Below, piece by piece: positions 55,811-64,000 of a DNA stretch of 64,000 nt. The translations under genes were made by a program, and so were the position numbers. Within the stretch, counting starts at the first letter, position 1; each line of letters starts with the position of its first letter. Location of the stretch: NCBI GenBank assembly GCA_903821685.1, contig CAIJLW010000086.1, forward strand, positions 1-64,000, given 5' to 3'. The notes under the pieces are model-generated. The model had not been told where the DNA came from, made no database searches, and saw only the letters and a program-made list of their open reading frames with translations. The stretch comes from an uncultured Sphingomonadales bacterium (GTDB lineage Bacteria; Pseudomonadota; Alphaproteobacteria; Sphingomonadales; Sphingomonadaceae).

Positions 55811-56377
55811 ATGGCACGTGCAGCCAGCAGAAACGGTGATGGGCCAATCATCATTAAAAAGTACGCAAATCGGCGGCTTTATAACACCCATTCGTCCAAA
55901 TATATCACGCTCGATTTCCTCGCAGAACTGACGCGCAAGGATATTGATTTTAAGGTCGTTGATGCAAAATCCAACGAAGATATAACCCACGGCGTCCTTA
56001 CGCAGATAATTATGGATGAGGAAAATAACGGACAGCAGATGCTGCCAGTAGGGTTCCTTAAGCAGCTTATCGCCATGTATGGGGATTCCATGCAGGGAAT
56101 GGTGCCGCAATTTCTCGAAACCTCAATGGATAACTTCCGCAAAAACCAACGACAGGTTCAGGACGTTATTGAAACCGCCATCACGTCAGGTCCCTTTGGC
56201 CATCTGGCAAAGCAGAACATCGAATTCCTGCGGACAGCGCGCGAGGCGCTTATGCCTAATTTGGGCAATTTGACCGGCAAAAAAAGCGAGCAGGAGGACA
56301 GCATTGCGGACCTTAAGCAACAAATCGCTGCGCTACAGGCCAAGATCGACAAGATTGCGACTGACAAAGCTTTATAA
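55811..56377 (+). CDS. phaR: Polyhydroxyalkanoate synthesis repressor PhaR
   Basis: DNA- and PHB-binding repressor of phasin and PHA genes. The 188-residue product has the N-terminal PHB/PHA accumulation regulator DNA-binding domain (about 10-75) with IIKKYANRRLYNT and SSKYITLDFLAEL, then the PHB-associated domain (about 80-125), and a C-terminal coiled coil (about 155-185). AAGGA precedes ATG 55811. No PHA synthase or phasin is in the window. Confidence 0.95.
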   Translation: MARAASRNGDGPIIIKKYANRRLYNTHSSKYITLDFLAELTRKDIDFKVVDAKSNEDITHGVLTQIIMDEENNGQQMLPVGFLKQLIAMYGDSMQGMVPQFLETSMDNFRKNQRQVQDVIETAITSGPFGHLAKQNIEFLRTAREALMPNLGNLTGKKSEQEDSIADLKQQIAALQAKIDKIATDKAL

Positions 56378-56403
56378 TCTCACATATAATTACAGGTAAG
56401 ATT

Positions 56404-57933
56404 TTGATAAAACATGCATTAAGCGTTACGCGCGCTCAAAATTTCGCGGGCTGGTATCAAGAAGTCATCTCTGAAGCCGATTTGGCCGAAGAATCGGGCG
56501 TGCGTGGCTGTATGGTCATTCGGCCCTGGGGCTATGGCATGTGGGAACGCATCCAGAAGCTGATGGATGCAGAAATCAAAGCCGCTGGCGTTGAAAATTG
56601 CTACTTTCCATTGTTCATTCCATTGTCCTTCTTCGAAAAAGAAGCCGACCATGTAGAGGGCTTTGCCAAAGAAATGGCAGTGGTCACGCACCATCGCCTT
56701 ATCAGCGACGGCAATGGCAAGCTTATCCCCGACCCGGGATCAAAGCTGGAAGAACCACTTGTCGTTCGCCCAACATCGGAAACGGTGATTGGCGCAGCCA
56801 TGAGCCGCTGGGTTCAAAGCTGGCGTGATTTGCCTTTGATGGTGAACCAATGGGCCAATGTTGTCCGCTGGGAAATGCGCACGCGTATGTTCCTGCGCAC
56901 AAGCGAGTTTTTGTGGCAGGAAGGGCATACCGCCCATGCAGACCGCGCAGATGCCATGCAGGAAACGATGCGCGCGCTCGAAATGTACCGTGCCTTTGCT
57001 GAAGGTCCGCTGGCGATGCCCGTTGTGGCTGGCGAAAAGCCGGAGAATGAGCGTTTTCCTGGTGCAGTAGCAACCTACAGCATCGAAGCGATGATGCAGG
57101 ATGGGAAAGCCCTGCAGGCCGGAACGTCGCATTATCTGGGCACGGGTTTTGCCGAGGCGTCGGGGATCAAATATCAGGACAAAGAGGGCAATCAGCAGTT
57201 CGCCCATACCACCAGCTGGGGTGTTTCCACCCGCATGATTGGCGGCGTCATCATGACGCATGGCGATGATGATGGCTTGCGTTGCCCGCCACAAATTGCG
57301 CCGCACCAAATTGTGATCATTCCTATGCTGCGCGACAATGACGAAGACGAAGCCGTCTTGGAATATTGCCGCAGCTTACGCGCCGAATTGCTTGCGCTCA
57401 GCGCGTTCGGCGAGCCACTGCGCGTGCTGCTCGACACCAAGGCTGCAAAGGCGTCAAACAAACGCTGGGCTTGGGTAAAGAAAGGCGCGCCTATCATTGT
57501 CGAAGTCGGCCCACGCGACATGAGCGAGGGCAAAGCCGCCGTCATTCGCCGCGACCAACTTTACAAGGAAGATGGCAAGCTTGCGACGGCATTTACCCCG
57601 CGCGATGCATTGGTTGCCTCAGCAGCCGCGATGCTGGAAGACATCCAAGGCGCCTTATACGCACAAGCAAAAGAACGTCTCGAAGCCAATATTCGCCGCG
57701 ACGTAACTGACCTTGCACAGCATTTTGCCGGCGATGAAGCCAAATTTGCTGGCTGGGTTGAAGTGCAATGGGCACGTCCAAGTGGCGCTGACCTCGACAA
57801 GATTGTCGCGCAGCTCAAAGCGCTAAAGCTGACCATGCGCAACAGTCCAGTAGACGCGGCACCTGCGGACGGCGCTTGCTTCTTTACAGGCGCGCCAGCG
57901 GTGGAGCGGATATTGATAGGGCGGACCTATTAG
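56404..57933 (+). CDS. proS: Prolyl-tRNA synthetase, archaeal/eukaryal type
   Basis: Class II synthetase charging tRNA-Pro. The 509-residue product is not the usual bacterial type. It lacks the editing insertion and has motif 2 VNQWANVVRWEMRTRMFLR, the EFLWQEGHTAHA segment, and a C-terminal extension ending in Tyr (RILIGRTY), all archaeal/eukaryal features; the extension's cysteine set is reduced. Motif 1 lies near 85 (LVVRPTSE) and motif 3 in GIASRMIGG-like GVSTRMIGGVIMTHGD near 280. Start is TTG at 56404, matching the family N-terminus. rnr follows after 3 bases. Confidence 0.94.
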   Translation: MIKHALSVTRAQNFAGWYQEVISEADLAEESGVRGCMVIRPWGYGMWERIQKLMDAEIKAAGVENCYFPLFIPLSFFEKEADHVEGFAKEMAVVTHHRLISDGNGKLIPDPGSKLEEPLVVRPTSETVIGAAMSRWVQSWRDLPLMVNQWANVVRWEMRTRMFLRTSEFLWQEGHTAHADRADAMQETMRALEMYRAFAEGPLAMPVVAGEKPENERFPGAVATYSIEAMMQDGKALQAGTSHYLGTGFAEASGIKYQDKEGNQQFAHTTSWGVSTRMIGGVIMTHGDDDGLRCPPQIAPHQIVIIPMLRDNDEDEAVLEYCRSLRAELLALSAFGEPLRVLLDTKAAKASNKRWAWVKKGAPIIVEVGPRDMSEGKAAVIRRDQLYKEDGKLATAFTPRDALVASAAAMLEDIQGALYAQAKERLEANIRRDVTDLAQHFAGDEAKFAGWVEVQWARPSGADLDKIVAQLKALKLTMRNSPVDAAPADGACFFTGAPAVERILIGRTY

Positions 57934-57936
57934 CAC

Positions 57937-60207
57937 ATGACCAAATACGCGCAATTTGAGGGGCTTCCCACCCGCGATCAGATATTGGAATTTATCAAGA
58001 CGTCGAAGGAGCCTGCGGGCAAGCGCGAAATTGCACGTGAGTTTGGTCTACGCGGCAATGAGAAAATTACCCTTAAGGCGTTGTTGAAGGACATGACCGA
58101 TGAAGGCCTGATCGACATGGCCCCGGGCCGCGCTTTTCACAAAATGGGCGGCGTACCGAAAGTTACGGTGCTGAAAATTGTTGCGATTGACGGTGACCAG
58201 GCGGTTGCCGTACCCGAACATTGGGAAGCCGAAGGCATTCCACTACCTAAAATTCGCGTGATTGAAGCCAAAGGTAAGCGCGGGGCCCTGGGTATTGGCG
58301 AGCGGATATTGGCACGCACAGAAGAACGCGGCAATGGCTTGGTTGCGCATATCATGAAAAAGCTCGCGAAGGGCAGCGAGCAAATATTGGGCGTGGTCGA
58401 GGGCGGCGAAAACGGCCGCTATTGGTTAAAGTCGGTCGACAAAAAGGCGCGTTTTGACACCCAAATTGGGGATGTTGGTGATGCGAAAGCTGGCGAGCTT
58501 GTGTTGGCCGAACTGACGGGCAACGCACACAAAAAATCTGCGCGGGTCACGCAAGTACTTGGCGACCCATTTGCACCCAAAAGCTTCAGCCTTATCGCCA
58601 TTCACAAATATGGCATTCCGTTTGAAATGCCGGAGGCGACCGAACGCGAGGCAGAGCGCGTGCGGGAATTGCCCGTTACCAATGACCATCGTGAAGACCT
58701 GCGCCATTTGCCTATAATTGCTATCGATCCACGCGATGCACGCGACTTTGACGATGCCATTTGGGCTACCGCCAATGCCGACACCGGCGGCTTTGACGCG
58801 ATCGTCGCGATTGCGGATGTTAGTTACTATGTCCGTCCGGGCAGCGCGCTTGACCATGAGGCATCAAAGCGTGGTAATAGCGTATATTTCCCCGACTTGG
58901 TCGTGCCCATGCTTCCGCATGCTTTGTCATCAGACAAATGTTCTTTGCGGGCAGGGGAGGACCGGGCGGTACTTGCCTGTCACTTGTCTATTGGCAAGAC
59001 AGGCCAAGTTGCGTCCTGGCGCTTCACCCGCGCTGTGGCGCGAATTGCCGCCAACATCCCATATCCCGACGCGCAAGCCGCAATTGATGGACAAATGGAA
59101 AACCCGTTGCTCGAAACGGCGCTTAAGCCGCTCTGGGCGTGTTGGCGGCTTCTCGCCAAGGCGCGGGATAAGCGCGGGCCATTGGAGCTTAACTTACCCG
59201 AGAAGCGAATTACGCTCGACGAAAAGGGCCGTGTCACTGGCGTGGCCGTACGCGAGCAGCTTGAGGCCCATCGCTTGGTGGAAGATTTCATGATCGCTGC
59301 AAATGTCGCTGCGGCCAAGGCATTGGAAGCCAAAAAATCGTCCTTAATTTACCGCGCCCATGAACCGCCAAGCCGCGAAAAGCTTGTTGCGCTGAAGGAA
59401 TATCTCAAGACCTTTGAAATCGACTTCGCGTTGGGCCAAGTGGTAAAGCCAGAAACATTCAACGCAATTCTTGGGAAAATCGTCGACGAAGAAGTTCGCC
59501 CGCAGATCATGGAGGCGGTGCTTCGCAGCCAGACGCAGGCTTATTATGGCCCCAATAATGTTGGACATTTTGGCCTGTCGCTTGGCAGTTACGCGCATTT
59601 CACGTCCCCAATCCGCCGTTATGCCGACCTTATCGTGCACAGGGCGCTAGTGAGTTCTTACGGGCTTGAGATGCCCAAACCCAAGTTGAAGGATGTTGAG
59701 CCGACGACTGGCCTCACCGAGGCAGCCATTACGAAGCTGGCGGCAACTGCCGAAGCCATTAGCCGCACCGAACGCCGCGCGATGGAAGCCGAGCGTGAGA
59801 CGACTGACCGCTATATCGCAGCGTATCTTTCCGCACAGGTCGGACAAATCATTCAAGCGCGCATCACGGGCGTGCAGAATTTTGGATTTTTTGCAACGGT
59901 TGAGGGGGTTGGCGGCGATGGCTTGGTTCCAGTCTCAACCTTGGGCAAAGACTATTTCCATTATGACGAGGCAAGCCAAACACTAATCGGTGAAAAAACG
60001 CGGCAGGAATATCGCCCAGGAATGCGACTGGAACTGCGTCTGGCGGAGGCAAACCCGATTTCAGGGTCTCTGCGGTTCGAGTTGCCAGAAGGCGGCAGCT
60101 ATTCGCCTGACCGGTTCAAGCATAAGGGCAAGCCAAAGACCGGAAAACATGACGCCGGAAAGCGGGGGCGTCCAGGCAATATTCGCCATCAAGGGAAAAA
60201 GCGCTAA
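57937..60207 (+). CDS. rnr: Ribonuclease R
   Basis: Processive 3'-5' exoribonuclease that degrades structured RNA. The 756-residue product has an N-terminal winged helix (about 10-65), cold-shock domains (about 70-230), the catalytic RNB domain (about 255-590) with the metal-binding aspartates in IDPRDARDFDDAIWA, the FTSPIRRYADLIVHR signature near 560, an S1 domain (about 625-715), and a basic Lys/Gly-rich tail. ATG 57937 lies 3 bases after proS; they are co-transcribed. Confidence 0.96.
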   Translation: MTKYAQFEGLPTRDQILEFIKTSKEPAGKREIAREFGLRGNEKITLKALLKDMTDEGLIDMAPGRAFHKMGGVPKVTVLKIVAIDGDQAVAVPEHWEAEGIPLPKIRVIEAKGKRGALGIGERILARTEERGNGLVAHIMKKLAKGSEQILGVVEGGENGRYWLKSVDKKARFDTQIGDVGDAKAGELVLAELTGNAHKKSARVTQVLGDPFAPKSFSLIAIHKYGIPFEMPEATEREAERVRELPVTNDHREDLRHLPIIAIDPRDARDFDDAIWATANADTGGFDAIVAIADVSYYVRPGSALDHEASKRGNSVYFPDLVVPMLPHALSSDKCSLRAGEDRAVLACHLSIGKTGQVASWRFTRAVARIAANIPYPDAQAAIDGQMENPLLETALKPLWACWRLLAKARDKRGPLELNLPEKRITLDEKGRVTGVAVREQLEAHRLVEDFMIAANVAAAKALEAKKSSLIYRAHEPPSREKLVALKEYLKTFEIDFALGQVVKPETFNAILGKIVDEEVRPQIMEAVLRSQTQAYYGPNNVGHFGLSLGSYAHFTSPIRRYADLIVHRALVSSYGLEMPKPKLKDVEPTTGLTEAAITKLAATAEAISRTERRAMEAERETTDRYIAAYLSAQVGQIIQARITGVQNFGFFATVEGVGGDGLVPVSTLGKDYFHYDEASQTLIGEKTRQEYRPGMRLELRLAEANPISGSLRFELPEGGSYSPDRFKHKGKPKTGKHDAGKRGRPGNIRHQGKKR

Positions 60208-60238
60208 TCTCCAACGCCGCCTTGCGCAATATTGGCAG

Positions 60239-60694
60239 TTAACTCAAATCATCCAGCTGCGCGTCGCTGAGCGACCCTGGGATCACCATGACCGGGCAGG
60301 GCAGTGTCCCGGCATTAACGCCGGTAAAGTGCGCTATCAACGGTCCTGGCGCGCCTTGGGCCGCGGCGCCAAGCACAAGCGCGGCAATGCCCGGATGCTC
60401 CTCAAGCATGACCTTCACCACGTCGATTGCTTCGCCGGGTTTGACGGTGATGGCAGGGCGAACGCCCATTTCGTCGAAAATTGAACCCGCCGCAGCCGTC
60501 ACAAGCTGCTCTGCCCGGTCGCGGGCATCTTCTTCCATGGTTGCCTGAACGCCGCCCCATGCGACAAAGTCAGCCTGCTCAACGAGAGCCAAGATATGCA
60601 CTTCACCTCCGGTTTTGGCAGCGCGACGTGACGCAAAACGCAGAGCGAGGCGCGCTTCTTCGGTTTCGTCGATGACCACCAAATATGTCCGCAT
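60239..60694 (-). CDS. Universal stress protein (UspA family)
   Basis: The 151-residue product has the alpha/beta Usp fold, beginning MRTYLVVIDETEEARLALRF. The ATP-binding type is suggested only weakly: the GxxG-x9-GS motif reads GAAAQGAPGPLIAHFTGVNAG with an imperfect second half, so nucleotide binding is uncertain. ATG 60694 follows GGGGGAA; an in-frame extension to 60847 is not family-like. Convergent with rnr and divergent from pdhC. Confidence 0.88.
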   Translation of the reverse strand: MRTYLVVIDETEEARLALRFASRRAAKTGGEVHILALVEQADFVAWGGVQATMEEDARDRAEQLVTAAAGSIFDEMGVRPAITVKPGEAIDVVKVMLEEHPGIAALVLGAAAQGAPGPLIAHFTGVNAGTLPCPVMVIPGSLSDAQLDDLS

Positions 60695-60846
60695 GCATTC
60701 CCCCGGCGCCAGCTTTGTCGCCAGCCATTTGTGATTTAAGATAGACTGCGCGAAAATTGCATGATTGGCAACCTTATCACGCTTGACGCTTGGGAAAGCT
60801 TGGCTATTCGGAGTTACCAACGAAGTCCAAAAAAGGCTATTACCCA

Positions 60847-62127
60847 ATGCCCATCGAACTCAAAATGCCCGCGCTTTCCCCCACCATGGAAGAAGGCACA
60901 TTGTCGCGCTGGCTTGTGAAGGAAGGCGACAGCGTTTCTTCAGGCGATTTGTTGGCAGAGATTGAGACCGACAAGGCGACTATGGAGTTCGAGGCGATTG
61001 ATGATGGGATCGTCACAAAACTGCTCGTGGCGGCAGGAACCGACGGCGTAAAGGTTGGCACGGTAATCGCGATGATTCAGGGTGAGGATGAGGACGCGGC
61101 ACCTGCGCCGAAATCAACCGCACCAGCAGCTGCGTTACCCGAAGCTTCAAAAACATTAGAGGTCGTGTCAAAGCCGATGGATACGCCGATAACAATATCA
61201 AAAGCTGATGTGCAGAAGCAATCCTCCGGTGACGAACGGATCATATCCAGCCCATTGGCCAAGCGGATAGCCGTAAACAAGGGGTTGGACCTTACATCAG
61301 TAAAGGGCAGCGGACCCAATGGCCGTATCGTTAAGGCTGACGTCGAAGCGTTTGCCGGCGGAGTATCTGCACCAAGTACCGTACATAACTCGCCGCCGTT
61401 GCCGTTGCTAGCTCCTCATGCTGCTATAGATACAGATATCCCGCACGAGGTTATCAAGCTCAGCAATATGCGCAAAACTATTGCGCGCCGCCTGACCGAG
61501 TCCAAGCAACAGGTGCCGCATATTTATTTGACCGTTGATGTTCGCCTTGACGCACTGCTTAAACTGCGCGGAGAGCTCAATGCGTCATTGGAGGCGCGTG
61601 GTATCAAGCTGTCGGTAAACGATATGCTGATCAAGGCACTGGCGTTGGCGCTGGTTCAGGTACCGAAGTGCAATGTCAGCTTTGCCGGTGACAATATGCT
61701 GCAATATGCGCGCGCCGACATCAGCGTTGCTGTCTCGGTACCCACTGGCCTTATAACGCCAATCATTACGGACGCTGCGAACAAGTCGTTGTCCAAAATC
61801 TCGACCGAAGTCGGCGAACTTGCTGCCCGCGCCAAAGAAGGCAAATTGCAGCCGCATGAATATCAGGGCGGCACCGCATCTATTTCCAACATGGGCATGA
61901 TGGGTATCAAGCAATTCGATGCAGTGATCAACCCGCCGCAGGGCATGATCCTAGCAGTCGGAGCAGGCGAAAAGCGCCCTTATATTGTCAATGACGCCCT
62001 CGCCATAGCGACGGTCATGAGCGCAACCGGTTCGTTCGACCACCGCGCCATCGACGGCGCAGACGGCGCGATGTTCATGAAGGTGTTCAAGGAACTAGTA
62101 GAGAAGCCTTTGGGCCTGGTGGCGTAG
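60847..62127 (+). CDS. pdhC: Pyruvate dehydrogenase E2 (dihydrolipoamide acetyltransferase)
   Basis: Core of the pyruvate dehydrogenase complex. The 426-residue product has one lipoyl domain (1-80) with Lys43 in [10 protein letters not shown], an Ala/Pro linker, the E1/E3-binding domain (about 130-170; [17 protein letters not shown]), and the acyltransferase domain (about 200-426) with the catalytic [23 protein letters not shown] at the N-terminus marks the pyruvate rather than the oxoglutarate complex. ATG 60847 opens the lipoyl domain, after AAGG. The E1 subunits are not in the window; lpd follows after 1 base. Confidence 0.95.
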   Translation: MPIELKMPALSPTMEEGTLSRWLVKEGDSVSSGDLLAEIETDKATMEFEAIDDGIVTKLLVAAGTDGVKVGTVIAMIQGEDEDAAPAPKSTAPAAALPEASKTLEVVSKPMDTPITISKADVQKQSSGDERIISSPLAKRIAVNKGLDLTSVKGSGPNGRIVKADVEAFAGGVSAPSTVHNSPPLPLLAPHAAIDTDIPHEVIKLSNMRKTIARRLTESKQQVPHIYLTVDVRLDALLKLRGELNASLEARGIKLSVNDMLIKALALALVQVPKCNVSFAGDNMLQYARADISVAVSVPTGLITPIITDAANKSLSKISTEVGELAARAKEGKLQPHEYQGGTASISNMGMMGIKQFDAVINPPQGMILAVGAGEKRPYIVNDALAIATVMSATGSFDHRAIDGADGAMFMKVFKELVEKPLGLVA

Positions 62128-62128
62128 A

Positions 62129-63520
62129 ATGGCTGATTATGATCTGGTCGTCCTCGGCTCGGGCCCGGGTGGATATGTTGCCGCAATTCGCGCAGCGCAG
62201 CTTGGGTTGAAAGTCGCGATTGTCGAACGTGAAAATCTTGGCGGGATTTGCCTCAACTGGGGATGCATTCCGACCAAGGCACTGCTGCGGTCGGCGGAGA
62301 TCTATCACTATATGCAGCATGCCAGCGATTACGGCCTGACTGCTGCGAGTATAAGCGCGGATATTGACGCCGTTGTGAAGCGGTCGCGTGGCGTTGCCAA
62401 GCAGTTGAACCAAGGCGTCACGCATCTGATGAAAAAGAACAAGATCACCGTTCATATGGGTGATGGAAAGTTGCTTGCGGCGAACACACTCTCGGTTACC
62501 AAGGATGGCAAGACCGAGGAACTGACTGCAAAGAACATTATCATAGCGACCGGCGCGCGCGCGCGCGATTTGCTCTTTGCGCCTGCAGACGGAAAGCGCA
62601 TCTGGACCTATCGCCACGCGATGGTGCCGCCCGAGATGCCGAAAAAGCTGCTCGTCATTGGCTCCGGTGCGATTGGTATAGAATTCGCAAGCTTTTACAA
62701 TGATATGGGGGCAGACGTAACTGTGGTTGAAATGCTCGACCGCATCGTGCCAGTCGAGGATGCTGATGTCTCAGCCTTCCTTGAAAAGTCGCTCACAAAA
62801 CAGGGCATGACCATCATGACCGGGGCGGGTGTCGAAAGCCTGCAGGCGACTGCTACTGGCGTATCGGCATCTATTAAGGGCAAGGACGGAAAAGTCGCGA
62901 CTTCTGAGTTCACACATTGCATCGTCGCCATTGGCATTGTTCCCAATACCGAGAATATCGGGTTGGAAGCGCTTGGCGTAGAGATGGATCGCGGTTTCCT
63001 CAAAACCGATACCAACTGCCGCACCAACGTGCCCGGCCTTTGGGCGATTGGCGACATCACCGCCCCGCCTTGGTTGGCGCATAAGGCAAGCCATGAAGGC
63101 GTGATTGCCGCCGAAACTATTGCTGGCGGGCATCCGCATGCGATGGACCCGCTGAACATCCCAGGCTGCACCTATTGCCATCCGCAGGTCGCAAGCGTCG
63201 GCCTCACCGAAGCCAAAGCCAAAGAGGCTGGCTTTGACGTCAAGGTCGGCAATTTTCCGTTCATGGGAAATGGCAAGGCGATTGCTTTGGGTGAGGCAGA
63301 AGGCTTCATCAAAACCGTGTTCGATGCCAGAACTGGTGAGTTACTTGGCGCGCATATGGTTGGCGCGGAGGTGACTGAGCTTATTCAAGGCTACACCATC
63401 GGTAAAACCGCTGAACTCGTTGAAGCCGATTTCATGCACACAGTCTTCCCGCATCCGACCTTGAGCGAGATGATGCACGAAAGCGTCTTGGGCGCTTATG
63501 GCAAGATGTTGCACATGTGA
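62129..63520 (+). CDS. lpdA: Dihydrolipoyl dehydrogenase (E3)
   Basis: Reoxidises dihydrolipoamide with FAD and NAD. The 463-residue product has the FAD motif DLVVLGSGPGGYVAAIRAAQ, the redox pair Cys41/Cys46 in GGICLNWGCIPTK, the NAD motif LLVIGSGAIGIEFASFY near 175, and the C-terminal His/Glu in VFPHPTLSEMMHE. It is 1 base after pdhC, so it most likely serves the pyruvate complex. Its stop overlaps the GTG of the next gene (GTGA). Confidence 0.96.
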   Translation: MADYDLVVLGSGPGGYVAAIRAAQLGLKVAIVERENLGGICLNWGCIPTKALLRSAEIYHYMQHASDYGLTAASISADIDAVVKRSRGVAKQLNQGVTHLMKKNKITVHMGDGKLLAANTLSVTKDGKTEELTAKNIIIATGARARDLLFAPADGKRIWTYRHAMVPPEMPKKLLVIGSGAIGIEFASFYNDMGADVTVVEMLDRIVPVEDADVSAFLEKSLTKQGMTIMTGAGVESLQATATGVSASIKGKDGKVATSEFTHCIVAIGIVPNTENIGLEALGVEMDRGFLKTDTNCRTNVPGLWAIGDITAPPWLAHKASHEGVIAAETIAGGHPHAMDPLNIPGCTYCHPQVASVGLTEAKAKEAGFDVKVGNFPFMGNGKAIALGEAEGFIKTVFDARTGELLGAHMVGAEVTELIQGYTIGKTAELVEADFMHTVFPHPTLSEMMHESVLGAYGKMLHM

Positions 63521-64000
63521 CTTTGTCCGCCCGCCTGTTTCTAACTGCCTTGCTGCTCTTTGCGGCGGTGATTGCTTTGGGCTTTGCTGTCACGGCAGGG
63601 CGTTTTCATGATTTTGACATTGCCGTATCACACGCCCTGAACCTGCAACGCGGCGTTTCTCATGATTGGCTCATCCTTGTCATGCAAGGCATTAGCTGGA
63701 TTGGCGGCGGTATTCAGCGCTATGTCATCGTTGGCATTCTTGCCCTTGCGCTGTGGCGCTGGCGTGGTTGGGGGGTAGCATCGGCAATGGCGGTTGCGAC
63801 CTTAGCCTCCGCACTTACGTCCGACATATTGAAAAGCTTTTTTGCGCGTGCTCGTCCTGATCTGGTCCCGCAACTTGACCTGATCAGCAGTCCGGCATTT
63901 CCAAGCGGCCATGCAACCAACGCAGCTGTGGTCTATTTGCTATTCATCATGCTTGTTCCGCAAGCGCGCCATCCTGCATGGCGATTGGCTGCTGCGGCTA
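63517..64000 (+). CDS. PAP2-family membrane phosphatase (partial, runs off the window)
   Basis: The first 161 codons are present. The product has an N-terminal helix (about 5-25), further helices near 70-88 and 92-112, then motif 1 KSFFARARP and motif 2 PSGHATN of the PAP2 superfamily. Motif 3 (SRxxxxxHxxxD) would lie past the window. It probably dephosphorylates undecaprenyl diphosphate, phosphatidic acid or a similar lipid phosphate. GTG 63517 overlaps the lpd stop (GTGA); TTG 63523 is an alternative. Confidence 0.88.
   Translation, partial: MTLSARLFLTALLLFAAVIALGFAVTAGRFHDFDIAVSHALNLQRGVSHDWLILVMQGISWIGGGIQRYVIVGILALALWRWRGWGVASAMAVATLASALTSDILKSFFARARPDLVPQLDLISSPAFPSGHATNAAVVYLLFIMLVPQARHPAWRLAAAA

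Noticed and set aside
1-64000. tRNA, rRNA, CRISPR, insertion sequence or prophage content
   Set aside because: I looked for cloverleaf ends, direct-repeat arrays, transposase or integrase products and att-like repeats, and saw none; this is by eye, so a tRNA scan would be decisive.

Overview
This 64 kb window is ordinary chromosomal DNA from an alphaproteobacterium. It is most like a member of the Sphingomonadales (Sphingorhabdus/Sphingopyxis type), with G+C in the mid-50s percent by eye. The clues are 5-aminolevulinate synthase for haem (HemA, C4 route), a single LolC/E-type protein beside LolD, the carboxyspermidine route to spermidine, a large orphan TonB-dependent receptor, PhaR, and an archaeal/eukaryal-type prolyl-tRNA synthetase. 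I call 53 protein genes. The last one runs off the window's right edge. I see no tRNA, rRNA, insertion sequence, prophage or CRISPR array.

Layout. 1-3.1 kb: tpiA-secG-pyrG. 3.1-4.0 kb: a small heat-shock protein with a sigma-32-like promoter and an RNA-thermometer-like leader, then a putative structured RNA with its own terminator. 4.0-11.7 kb: lolC-lolD-gpx-dnaE and an acyl-CoA synthetase. 11.8-14.8 kb (minus): UDG-like gene, soluble lytic transglycosylase, moaB. 14.9-21.3 kb: ETF-ubiquinone oxidoreductase, ispE, N-formylglutamate amidohydrolase, ilvD, RNA methyltransferase. 21.3-26.0 kb (minus): carboxyspermidine dehydrogenase, carboxyspermidine decarboxylase, ornithine decarboxylase and two tandem MAPEG proteins. 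26-36 kb: dehydratase, hemA, murI, plsY-dprA-topA, and lepB-rnc-era. 36-41 kb: pgi, glutathione reductase, a glutathione-transferase-like protein coupled to trhO. 41-48.6 kb: the propionyl-CoA to succinyl-CoA operon pccB-mce-mcm-bioB-DUF1330-pccA. 48.6-55.4 kb: cyclase-family hydrolase, metabolite:H+ symporter, alr, TonB-dependent receptor. 55.8-64 kb: phaR, proS-rnr, a universal stress protein, and pdhC-lpd-PAP2 phosphatase.

How the genes work together. The three polyamine enzymes give a complete ornithine to putrescine to carboxyspermidine to spermidine route. The propionate operon holds both carboxylase subunits, epimerase, mutase and the biotin synthase that supplies the carboxylase cofactor. 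Many neighbours are translationally coupled through ATGA, GTGA, TTGA or TAATG overlaps, and several genes start at TTG or GTG.

The least ordinary signals are regulatory or divergent. They are a perfect hairpin plus T7 tract that both looks like the odc terminator and contains the Shine-Dalgarno of the next gene (22.2 kb); the RNA-thermometer/sigma-32 arrangement and adjacent candidate ncRNA (3.6-3.9 kb); a DnaE whose PHP histidines are lost; a UDG-fold protein lacking the usual GEAPG motif; and a symporter with a ~95-residue cysteine-containing periplasmic insertion.
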